A stretch of 35,720 bases of DNA from Oscillospiraceae bacterium (GTDB taxonomy: Bacteria > Bacillota > Clostridia > Oscillospirales > Oscillospiraceae). Location: contig JAFYVL010000070.1 in the NCBI GenBank assembly GCA_017549125.1, positions 1 to 35,720 of the forward strand, written 5' to 3'. Position numbers and translations under genes: made by a program. Shown in pieces: positions 1 to 7,293 of this stretch (positions within the stretch are counted from its first letter, which is position 1; every line of letters begins with the position of its first letter). A model generated the notes under the pieces. That model had not been told where the DNA came from and searched no databases. It was given only the letters and a program-made list of their open reading frames with translations.

Positions 1-2397
1 ATCCACAAATTCAATATACTTGGGAACTTTGTGCCGCGCCATGCTGGCTTTGATATAATCGGTCATTTCTTCTACCGTCACGCTACCCGGTTCTTTCAGA
101 ATGATACATGCCATGATCTCTTCACCGTACTTTTTATCCGGCACACCGATGACCTGCACATCCTTGGTCTGGGGGTGGGTGTAGATAAATTCCTCGATCT
201 CCTTGGGGTAGATATTCTCACCGCCACGGATGATCATATCCTTCAATCGACCGGTGATCCGGTAATTACCGGCCTCGTCACGGCAGGCCAAGTCGCCGGA
301 GTGCAGCCAGCCCTCTGCATCAATGGTGTCACGGGTGGCATGGGGCATTTTGTAATAGCCCTTCATGGTGTTGTAGCCCTTGGCGCAGAACTCGCCGTTT
401 ACACCGGGGCCAACTTCCTCACCGGTTTCCGGGTCAACGATCTTACAGCGCACATGGGGGAAGGCATAACCCACGGTCTCTGTGCGGACTTCCAAAGAAT
501 CCGTCCAGGAGGACATGGTGTTGCCCGGGGCGCATTCGGTCTGACCGTACACGCTGACGATGCCGTACATATTCATCTCATCCGGCTGGGCGGCACGCTT
601 CATCAGCTCCGGAGGACAGCCTGCGCCTGCCATAATACCCGTGCGCATGTGGGAGAAATCCGTGTTGCGGTAGTCCGGGTGATTGAACATGGCGATGAAC
701 ATGGTAGGAACACCGTTGAAGCAGGTGATCTTCTCCTGGTTGATACAAGCCAGGGAGGATTTGGCGGAGAAATAGGGCATGGGACACATGGTTGCACCAT
801 GGGTCATGGAAGAGGTCATGGACAGGGTCATGCCGAAGCAATGGAACATGGGCACTTGGATCATCATGCGATCAGCGGTGGACAGCCCCATGCGGTCACC
901 GATACATTTACCGTTGTTGACCACATTGTAGTGGGTGAGCATAACGCCCTTGGGGAAGCCCGTAGTACCGGAGGTGTACTGCATATTGCAAACGTCTCCG
1001 GGCTTCACAGCGGCGGCCATACGAGCCACCTGCTCACGGCTGACCAGATCGTACCGTGCCATGGCCTCGTCGAAGGTCAGACAACCGGGCTGCTTGAAGC
1101 CCACGGTGATCACGTTCCGCAGGAAGGGCAGCTTTTTGCAATGGAGGGGAGCGCCGGCCTTGGTGGTGGCGATCTCCGGACAAAGCTCGTTGATGATCTG
1201 GGCATAGTTGGAGTCCAGGCAGGAGTCGATCATCACCAGGGTATGGGTATCGGATTGACGGAGCAGGTATTCTGCTTCGTGGATCTTATAAGCGGTATTC
1301 ACGGTGACCAGAACCGCACCCAATTTGACCGTTGCCCAGAAGGTAATGTACCAGGCAGGTACGTTGGTTGCCCAAACAGCCACCTTAGAACCGGCCTTCA
1401 CACCCAAAGAGACCAGGGCTCTGGCGAACCGATCCACATCCTCACGGAACTGGGCATAGGTACGGGTATAGTCCAAGGTGGTGTACTTAAAGCAATACTG
1501 ATCCGGGAATTCCTCAGCCACCCGATCCAGAACCTGGGAGAAGGTCAGGTCGATCAGTTCATCCTTTTTCCAGATGTACTGACCACTGCCGTCATGGTTG
1601 AAGTACAGGGTCTTTTTGGAGCTGTGGGTGGAGTGGAAACGGGACATGTAGTTCACAAAATGGGGGAAGATGATCTGGGGATCTTGCAGCTCCTCCATCC
1701 ATTCGGGCTTCCATTCCAGAGACAGGAAACCATCGTAATTGACGGAGGTCAGCGCTAAAATCACATCTTCGATGGGCATGGTGCCTTCGCCAATGAGCTG
1801 GTATGCGCCAGTGTCATCGGAATCCCGCAGATGCACATGGCACACATAGCTGCCCAGATTCTTAATGGTGGTATCACCGGATTCACCGAAATCCCGGTAG
1901 GGGTGATGCACATCCCACATAGCCGCCAAATAATCGCTGGCGAACTGATCCAGAAGTTTCCGCAGACGGGCGGTGTCGGCATAGATACCGCTGGTTTTGA
2001 CCAGAATGGACACATCCAGCTTTTCTGCCACAGGCAGCAGCTGCTCCAGCACAGCTACCACGATTTCCTCTTTTTCCTGCAAGGCGCAGACGACCAAATA
2101 GGGAACATGGCTGTCATGGGCGATCTCCAGCATCTGTGTCAAAGTGCTGATGGTATCTTCCTCAGAAGAAATATCACAGGAGGTGTCAAAACAGGGGATG
2201 GACAGCTGCTTTTCCCGTAACTGACGGGCGGTGGCAGCAGCCTGGTATTTGTGGAAAGGACCGCCCTTGTCCACCAGAGGATGGAATTTCTGCAGATTAT
2301 AGACCTCGATACCGGCAAAGCCCATATCCAAGGCGGTGTCCATCATTTCTTCCCAGGTCAGCCCGGGCCAACCACGGGTGGAAAATGAGAGTTTCAT
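1..2397 (-). CDS. TIM-barrel isomerase-like / acyl-CoA ligase fusion (partial, C-terminus cut by window edge)
   Basis: One uninterrupted minus-strand frame of 799 codons runs from the ATG at 2397 off the left edge, so the last few dozen residues are missing. Residues 1 to about 235 look like the sugar phosphate isomerase/AP endonuclease 2 TIM barrel, with WDVHHPY, CHVHLRD and SLEWKPEW strands. The usual metal-ligand Glu of the mid-barrel strand appears replaced (ILVKTSG), so this half may not be a normal enzyme. From about residue 245 it is an AMP-forming acyl-CoA ligase: P-loop TSGTTGFPKG from about 475, YGQTE about 617-621, SGDLA about 700-704 and the hinge GRLKDMIIRGGENIYP. The start overlaps the stop of the LeuA-like gene as ATGA, so translation is probably coupled and both genes are under the Leu T-box. 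By context I infer isovalerate as substrate. The ligase family assignment is firm; substrate and role of the barrel are guesses. Confidence 0.85.
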   Translation of the reverse strand, partial: MKLSFSTRGWPGLTWEEMMDTALDMGFAGIEVYNLQKFHPLVDKGGPFHKYQAAATARQLREKQLSIPCFDTSCDISSEEDTISTLTQMLEIAHDSHVPYLVVCALQEKEEIVVAVLEQLLPVAEKLDVSILVKTSGIYADTARLRKLLDQFASDYLAAMWDVHHPYRDFGESGDTTIKNLGSYVCHVHLRDSDDTGAYQLIGEGTMPIEDVILALTSVNYDGFLSLEWKPEWMEELQDPQIIFPHFVNYMSRFHSTHSSKKTLYFNHDGSGQYIWKKDELIDLTFSQVLDRVAEEFPDQYCFKYTTLDYTRTYAQFREDVDRFARALVSLGVKAGSKVAVWATNVPAWYITFWATVKLGAVLVTVNTAYKIHEAEYLLRQSDTHTLVMIDSCLDSNYAQIINELCPEIATTKAGAPLHCKKLPFLRNVITVGFKQPGCLTFDEAMARYDLVSREQVARMAAAVKPGDVCNMQYTSGTTGFPKGVMLTHYNVVNNGKCIGDRMGLSTADRMMIQVPMFHCFGMTLSMTSSMTHGATMCPMPYFSAKSSLACINQEKITCFNGVPTMFIAMFNHPDYRNTDFSHMRTGIMAGAGCPPELMKRAAQPDEMNMYGIVSVYGQTECAPGNTMSSWTDSLEVRTETVGYAFPHVRCKIVDPETGEEVGPGVNGEFCAKGYNTMKGYYKMPHATRDTIDAEGWLHSGDLACRDEAGNYRITGRLKDMIIRGGENIYPKEIEEFIYTHPQTKDVQVIGVPDKKYGEEIMACIILKEPGSVTVEEMTDYIKASMARHKVPKYIEFVD

Positions 2398-3794
2398 TCA
2401 GCTTCCTCCTCGTAAATGATCTTGTTCAAAGCGCTCAAGTAAGCGCCGATGCCTGCGCCCACAATATCGGTGGAGATGCCACGGCCGGAGTAGACCTTGC
2501 CGTTGGAGCGCAGCTTCACCACGGTCTGACCCATAGCCTCACGGCCTTCGGTCACGGCCTGCAGCTGGAAATCGTCCAGCTCATAATGGCAACCGGTGAT
2601 TCGCTCAATGGCCTGGAAAGCGGCATCAATAGAGCCGTCGCCAATGTACACACCCTCCACAGGCACATCGTTCTTCATGAGCTTGATGTGGGCGGTGGCG
2701 GAGATGGTGTTGCCGGAGGTGATCACATAGGTGTCCAGCTTATAAGTAGAGGGCACTTGCATAGCCGCAGAAGCCACGATGGCATCCAGCTCCTTGGAAC
2801 TGACCTGTTCCTTCTTGGCGGCGATCTGGCAGAATGCCTGGTAGACCTTGTTCATATCCTCTTCAGACAGATCGTAGCCCAAAGCCTCCACAGCCTTGGC
2901 AACCGCATTCCGGTCATCGTGGACGGTAAGGCTGATGCCGGTGTTCTCAGCGGCAAAGCTGATGGACTTGGTCTTGTTTGCCTGGCACAGCCATGCCACC
3001 TGGTCGGTGATGCGGCTCAGCTGGGTCACACAGACATTGCAGGTAACGCCCAGGCTGTCAGCCTTGGCTACCAGCAGACGGGAGATGTTTGCCAGATTCA
3101 CCCGATCCAGCGCATAGGTGGCGGCGGTGATCTGACTTGCACCGGCTGTCACAGCGGCAATGGCGCAGGCATCGGCCATGGACAGGGTGTTCACACAGCT
3201 GATGCCCAGCTTCACATTCTGCAGCTGGGGAGCGGCGGCGTACAGCTCCTGTACAAAACTACCGAACTCAGCAGGCAGCATAGTACCTGCGGTGTCGCAC
3301 AGAGTAACGGTGGATGCGCCGGCATCCATAGCGGTCTGCAAAGCCTGTACCAGGAAGTCCTTCTCACTGCGGGAGGCATCGTCTGCCACAAATTCCACAT
3401 CCGCACACAGGGCGCGGCAGGCGGTGATGGTCTCGGCAATGGCCTTGAGCATAGCCTCGGGCTTCTTATGGAACAGATACTCCATCTGCACGGTACTCAG
3501 GGGAGCGCAAACCTGCAATCTGGGGCGCTTAGCCTGCTGCAAAGCTTCCCAGGTGCGCTGAACGCTCTCGGGATTCAGCTCCACAGGCACAGCGATCATA
3601 CTATCCTTCACCGCGGCGGCGATGGATTTGATCCGCAGAGAATCAATGCGGGGGTTCTGGATGCCTTCCAGCTCGATCACATCCACACCTAGCTTATCAA
3701 GCAGCTTGGATAGCTCGATCTTCTCTTTAAAAGACAGAGAAAAACCGTCTGCTGTTTGCTTCATTGTTACATCGCTGATAATGATTTGTTTCAT
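2394..3794 (-). CDS. LeuA-like (2-isopropylmalate synthase family) protein with degenerate catalytic motifs
   Basis: The 466-residue protein has the two-part layout of alpha-isopropylmalate synthase: an HMGL-like TIM barrel (about 1-280) and a C-terminal LeuA allosteric domain (about 345-460, with GDGSIDAAFQAI and GRGISTDIVGAGIGAYL). Known family members carry DTTLRDGEQ, an HxHND metal motif and GIGERAGN. Here these read SDVTMKQ (7-13), ISCVNT (198-203) and ATYALDRVNLAN (225-236), so the catalytic Arg, both metal-binding His and the GERxGN loop are gone. The DDASRSE (138-144) and CDTAGT (166-171) strands survive. It sits directly behind a Leu T-box and overlaps the downstream ligase fusion by 4 bases. 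It may be a leucine-sensing regulatory subunit or an enzyme of altered chemistry; ordinary 2-isopropylmalate synthesis looks unlikely. Confidence 0.85.
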   Translation of the reverse strand: MKQIIISDVTMKQTADGFSLSFKEKIELSKLLDKLGVDVIELEGIQNPRIDSLRIKSIAAAVKDSMIAVPVELNPESVQRTWEALQQAKRPRLQVCAPLSTVQMEYLFHKKPEAMLKAIAETITACRALCADVEFVADDASRSEKDFLVQALQTAMDAGASTVTLCDTAGTMLPAEFGSFVQELYAAAPQLQNVKLGISCVNTLSMADACAIAAVTAGASQITAATYALDRVNLANISRLLVAKADSLGVTCNVCVTQLSRITDQVAWLCQANKTKSISFAAENTGISLTVHDDRNAVAKAVEALGYDLSEEDMNKVYQAFCQIAAKKEQVSSKELDAIVASAAMQVPSTYKLDTYVITSGNTISATAHIKLMKNDVPVEGVYIGDGSIDAAFQAIERITGCHYELDDFQLQAVTEGREAMGQTVVKLRSNGKVYSGRGISTDIVGAGIGAYLSALNKIIYEEEAE

Positions 3795-3819
3795 AATCCT
3801 ACACTCCTTGATAAAATGA

Positions 3820-4086
3820 AAAGCCCTGAGGTCAATTTGACCTCAGGGACGAATAAACATTCGCGGTACCACCCTGATTATCCCCCATAGTGGGAAATCA
3901 CTCATCGGACTCCAACAAGCCCTATCCCTGTAACGGGGGAAACCGGATCTCATTACTAACCGTAGTTTTCACAAGATCGACTCGGGAATCAGATCGCCAG
4001 GATCGTCTGTACCGGCTCACACCAACCGCCGGCTCTCTGGAACTTCCGATAAAGGCAAGTTTTCCGTCAATGTCTTTTATATATAT
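3820..4086 (-). promoter_or_regulatory. T-box leader, specifier read as CTG (leucine)
   Basis: The transcript carries the T-box core GGGTGGTACCGCG (about 3861-3873), followed by a perfect terminator palindrome CCCTGAGGTCA/TGACCTCAGGG (3824-3848) and a T-rich run. Stem I has AGAGAG and GGTTGGTGAGCC elements. Aligned with the other three leaders on the conserved ATTCCCGAG string, the specifier is CTG at 3990-3992. Uncharged tRNA-Leu should stabilise the antiterminator and allow transcription of the LeuA-like gene and the ligase fusion. The class is certain; the codon was read by eye. Confidence 0.9.
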
Positions 4087-4092
4087 GTATGC

Positions 4093-4121
4093 ATTTAACC
4101 ACAAAACCCTATTTTTGTCAA
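4093..4121 (-). promoter_or_regulatory. sigma-A-type promoter of the Leu T-box unit
   Basis: A TTGACA -35 box (4116-4121) is separated by 17 bases from TTAAAT (4093-4098). The predicted start of transcription near 4086 lies just ahead of stem I of the T-box. Confidence 0.7.
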
Positions 4122-4224
4122 CTGAAAATTAGATTTTTTTTGTTCTTTGCAATTTTGCACAAAAACCGGAGGAAGATCCGCGATTCTTTGTTGCATAAAC
4201 ATTTGACTTTTCCTCGTGGACATA

Positions 4225-4253
4225 TTGACTTTTTTTCGAGGACATGATAAAGT
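4225..4253 (+). promoter_or_regulatory. sigma-A-type promoter of the Ile T-box unit
   Basis: TTGACT (4225-4230), a 17-base spacer and TAAAGT (4248-4253) precede the Ile T-box. The -35 region is imperfectly duplicated just upstream (TTGACTTTTCCTCGTGGACAT then TTGACTTTTTTTCGAGGACAT, 4203-4245). The interval 4122-4224 is the divergent intergenic region and holds nothing else I recognise. Confidence 0.65.
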
Positions 4254-4259
4254 ATGGAA

Positions 4260-4642
4260 AATACAAAAAAGCTGTGACGAAGACGGTCGGTGCAAACCGG
4301 GATTTTCAGAGAGTCGGCGTATGGTGCGAGCCGATGATCCTATGCAATCAGACCCATCACTTCCGAGCTGAAGTACCGAGGCGTTTGAGGGAAGTGTCAT
4401 CGCGAGGCCGCAAAGCGGCTGTGGCGATCTCCAGTGCGTAATTTTGCTCCGGAGATTCCCACGACCAGTTTGCGAACTGGTCTCGGAATGACATTACATA
4501 CTTGCCCAGGTTCTTCCGTATGCCTGCGTTAAAGGATAGCGCTTGTTAGAGCGTGAAGGGGCAGCAAAGGCTGCAATTTGAGTGGTACCGCGGGTATTGT
4601 TTTTTACTCGTCTCAAGATTTTGTTCTTGAGACGTTTTTTTG
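4260..4642 (+). promoter_or_regulatory. T-box leader, specifier read as ATC (isoleucine), carrying an inserted repeat
   Basis: The T-box core GAGTGGTACCGCGGGT (4580-4595) is followed by the terminator hairpin CGTCTCAAGA/TCTTGAGACG and seven T residues (4609-4641). Stem I contains AGAGAG (about 4308-4313). The specifier ATC at 4356-4358 precedes ACTTCCGAG, aligned with the other leaders. A 99-base palindromic element (4395-4493) sits between stem I and the antiterminator domain, making this leader about 100 bases longer than its Val paralogue. It controls the ligase fusion starting at 4665. Confidence 0.88.
4395..4493. repeat. Palindromic interspersed repeat inserted in the Ile T-box
   Basis: The element starts TGTCATCGCGAGG and ends CCGAGA-complementary sequence with ATGACA, so its 6-base termini are inverted repeats. 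Each arm of about 40 bases has its own small hairpin (GCCGCAAAGCGGC; GACCAGTTTGCGAACTGGTC), and the arms meet at GATCTCC/GGAGATT. It resembles the TGTCATTGCGAGG-type REP elements of gut Firmicutes. It codes for nothing. Confidence 0.8.
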
Positions 4643-4664
4643 TTTGTTGAAAGGAATGATCGCC

Positions 4665-6941
4665 ATGTACAACCAGACCACCGATAATCAACTGATGGAT
4701 ATTGCCGCCCGTATTCGGGAAATGCGTGAGATTTTGGGCTACAGCCAGCAGAAGATGGCGGAAATGACCGAAGTGTCTGAAGATACCTATTTACTATATG
4801 AATCCGGCACCATGGACCTGCCCTTTACCTTTATGCACAAGTGCGCCAAGGTATTTGGTGTGGAAATTACGGTTCTGCTGGAAGGCCATAGCGCAAAGCT
4901 GTCCGGTTACACCGTGACCCGAAAGGGTAAGGGTCTGACCACCGCCAGCGAAGATGGCATCACCATCCAGGACTTGGCTCCCATGTTCCGCAGTAAGCTG
5001 GCAACCCCTTACTATGTTACTTATGAATATTCTGAGGAATTGCAGGATGAGCCCATCCACACCGTGACCCACGACGGTCAGGAATTTAACCTGGTGCTCA
5101 AGGGTGCGCTCCGGGTTCGTGTGGGCGACCATGAGGAACTGCTCCACGAGGGCGACTCCATTTTCTACAAATCCTCCACCCCCCACGGCATGATCGCTGT
5201 GGAAGGTAAGGACTGTGTGTTCCTGTCCATGGTTATGGCCAGCGACAGCCGTGACACCGCCATGCGTTTGCCTTCCCAGGATAAGGCCAAGGAAGCACCC
5301 ACCCAGCAGAGACTGCTGTGCAACGAGTTCGTTTGGGGCACAGAGGACGAAAATGGCCGCATGACCGGTCTGAACTTTGCCAACACCGACCGTTATAACT
5401 TTGCATTTGATACGGTGGATGCCCTGGCACGGAAAGAGCCGGAGAAGCTGGCGATGGTACATATTGCCAATGATATGACCGAGCGCCGGTTCACCTTTAA
5501 GGATATGAAGGACGCTTCTTCCCAGTGCGCTAACTATTTCACCAGCCTGGGCATCAAGCGTGGTGACAGAGTTATGGTGGTGCTGAAGCGGCACTATCAG
5601 TTCTGGTTTGCCATCCTGGGTCTGCACAAGCTGGGCGCAATCGCGATCCCTGCTACCAACCAGCTGATGGAGCATGACTTTACCTACCGCTTCCAAGCAG
5701 GCGGCGTCAGCGCGATCCTGTGTACTGCCGACGGCGATACCGCCTACCAGGCAGAACTGGCAGAGAAGGTTGCCGGTCTGAATCTGACCAAGGTTCTGGT
5801 GGGCGGCAACCGGGAAGGCTGGCACGATTTCGATGCGGAGTATAGCCTGTTCAGCCGCCGTTATGTCCGTCAGCCCGACGCACCCTGCGGTGACGATCCC
5901 ATGCTGATGCTCTTCACCTCCGGCACCACCGGCTATCCCAAGATGGCCATGCATTCTTATAAGTATGCTCTGGGTCATTATGTGACCGCCCGATACTGGC
6001 ATCTGTGCAAGCAGGACGGCCTGCACTTCACCATTTCCGAAACCGGCTGGGGTAAGGCTCTGTGGGGTAAGCTCTACGGACAGTGGCTCTGCGAGGGCGC
6101 GATCTTCACCTATGACTTTGATCGCTTCGATGCAGAAAAGATCCTGCCCATGTTTGCCAAGCACAACATTACCACCTTCTGCGCACCCCCCACTATGTAC
6201 CGCATGCTCATTAAGCAGGATCTGAGTAAGTTTGACCTGTCTTCTATCCGCCATGCCACCACCGCCGGTGAGGCGCTGAATCCGGAAGTGTTCTATCAGT
6301 TCGAAAAATCCACCGGTCTGCGTATCCACGAAGGCTTCGGTCAGACGGAGATGACTCTGGGTATCGCCAACCTGGTGGGTACGGAAATCAAGCCCGGTGC
6401 TATGGGCAAGCCCATCCCCGGCTACGGTATCGATATTGTAGATGCCGACGGCAACCCTGTGGAAGACGGTATCAACGGCGAGATCGTGATCCGTACCGAG
6501 CCCAATCCCACCTGCGGTGTGTTCCTGGGCTACTATCTCAACCCCGAAGCAACGGAAAATGTGTGGCATGACGGCATGTACCGCACCGGTGACGTGGCTT
6601 GGCGGGATGAGGATGGTTACTACTGGTATGTGGGCCGTGCGGACGATGTGATCAAGTCCTCCGGCTACCGCATTGGACCCTTCGAGATCGAGTCCACCAT
6701 CATGGAGCTGCCTTATGTTCTGGAATGCGGCGTTTGCGCTGCTCCCGACGAGGTCAGAGGTCAGGTGGTCAAGGCCTGCATCGTGCTGGTTCCCGGCACA
6801 GAGGGCACAGAGGAACTGAAGAAAGAGATTCAGAATTACGTCAAGACCCACACCGCACCTTACAAGTATCCCCGCATCGTGGAGTTCCGTGAGGAACTGC
6901 CCAAGACCATCAGCGGTAAGATCATGAGAAACAAGCTGTAA
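4665..6941 (+). CDS. HTH-cupin-acyl-CoA ligase fusion (2-methylbutyrate:CoA ligase candidate)
   Basis: The 758-residue protein has three parts: an XRE-type helix-turn-helix (about 9-70), a cupin barrel (about 112-192, potential metal residues H136, E140, H174) and a full AMP-forming acyl-CoA ligase of the medium-chain/ACSM kind (about 225-758). Ligase motifs are TSGTTGYPK (418-426), GFGQTE (557-562), YRTGD (639-643), the GRADDVIKSSGYRIGP hinge and the catalytic Lys752 in SGKI. I chose ATG 4665 because AAAGGA lies about 9 bases upstream; longer readings translate the T-box itself. HTH-cupin proteins are normally free-standing regulators, so a fused enzyme could sense its substrate or product and bind DNA. 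The Ile T-box points to 2-methylbutyrate as substrate (inference). It is a single-gene unit without its own oxidoreductase and is a close paralogue of the gene at 7294. Confidence 0.9.
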   Translation: MYNQTTDNQLMDIAARIREMREILGYSQQKMAEMTEVSEDTYLLYESGTMDLPFTFMHKCAKVFGVEITVLLEGHSAKLSGYTVTRKGKGLTTASEDGITIQDLAPMFRSKLATPYYVTYEYSEELQDEPIHTVTHDGQEFNLVLKGALRVRVGDHEELLHEGDSIFYKSSTPHGMIAVEGKDCVFLSMVMASDSRDTAMRLPSQDKAKEAPTQQRLLCNEFVWGTEDENGRMTGLNFANTDRYNFAFDTVDALARKEPEKLAMVHIANDMTERRFTFKDMKDASSQCANYFTSLGIKRGDRVMVVLKRHYQFWFAILGLHKLGAIAIPATNQLMEHDFTYRFQAGGVSAILCTADGDTAYQAELAEKVAGLNLTKVLVGGNREGWHDFDAEYSLFSRRYVRQPDAPCGDDPMLMLFTSGTTGYPKMAMHSYKYALGHYVTARYWHLCKQDGLHFTISETGWGKALWGKLYGQWLCEGAIFTYDFDRFDAEKILPMFAKHNITTFCAPPTMYRMLIKQDLSKFDLSSIRHATTAGEALNPEVFYQFEKSTGLRIHEGFGQTEMTLGIANLVGTEIKPGAMGKPIPGYGIDIVDADGNPVEDGINGEIVIRTEPNPTCGVFLGYYLNPEATENVWHDGMYRTGDVAWRDEDGYYWYVGRADDVIKSSGYRIGPFEIESTIMELPYVLECGVCAAPDEVRGQVVKACIVLVPGTEGTEELKKEIQNYVKTHTAPYKYPRIVEFREELPKTISGKIMRNKL

Positions 6942-6956
6942 GGTTGCGAAAAAATA

Positions 6957-6985
6957 TTGACAATTTTTCATAATAGTGGTATGAT
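6957..6985 (+). promoter_or_regulatory. Strong sigma-A-type promoter of the Val T-box operon
   Basis: A consensus TTGACA (6957-6962), a 17-base spacer and TATGAT (6980-6985) start 16 bases after the preceding stop codon. No terminator separates the two units, so some Ile-unit transcripts may also run into this leader. Confidence 0.8.
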
Positions 6986-6991
6986 TCCCTA

Positions 6992-7272
6992 TATTATTTT
7001 TAATGGCTAAGATGGAGAGAGATGCGAAACCCCTGTTGGTAGAGAAATGGCGGTTGGTGCAAGCCAAAACAGGATCCGTATGCTGGTCGCTCCGGAGCCG
7101 GGAGGAAGAACGCAAAGGCTACTAGAACCTCCCCGAATGAGCCCCGTAAGGGCTTTGGGTGCAAGCACCCTGTAAGTGGTATCTGCTGTGAGGCAGATGC
7201 AATTTGAGTGGTACCGCGGGTTATTACGGCTCGTCTCAAGGAATCATCCTGGGACGAGCCGCGTTTTTTTCG
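6992..7272 (+). promoter_or_regulatory. T-box leader, specifier read as GTC (valine)
   Basis: The T-box core GAGTGGTACCGCGGGT lies at 7206-7221. The terminator hairpin (7228-7261, arms GGCTCGTC/GACGAGCC) is followed by a T run to 7270. Stem I has the distal GGTTGGTGCAAGCC element, and stems of the central region (GGGTGCAAGCACCC, ATCTGCTGTGAGGCAGAT) are clear. The specifier GTC at 7086-7088 precedes GCTCCGGAG. The 3' half closely resembles the Ile leader, so leader and ligase were probably duplicated together. Confidence 0.9.
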
Positions 7273-7293
7273 TCCCAAGAAAAGAGGTATCCT

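Noticed and set aside
31-1758. Long plus-strand frame of 575 codons
   Set aside because: It is antisense to the ligase part of the fusion, whose minus-strand frame has all the adenylation motifs. The plus frame gives His/Gly/Val-rich nonsense.
2385-3692. Plus-strand frame of 435 codons
   Set aside because: It is antisense to the LeuA-like gene, has no recognisable motif and lacks a ribosome binding site.
4578-4664. N-terminal extensions of the Ile and Val ligases beginning MSGTAG
   Set aside because: They translate the T-box core and terminator. Starts at 4665 and 7294 have suitable ribosome binding sites.
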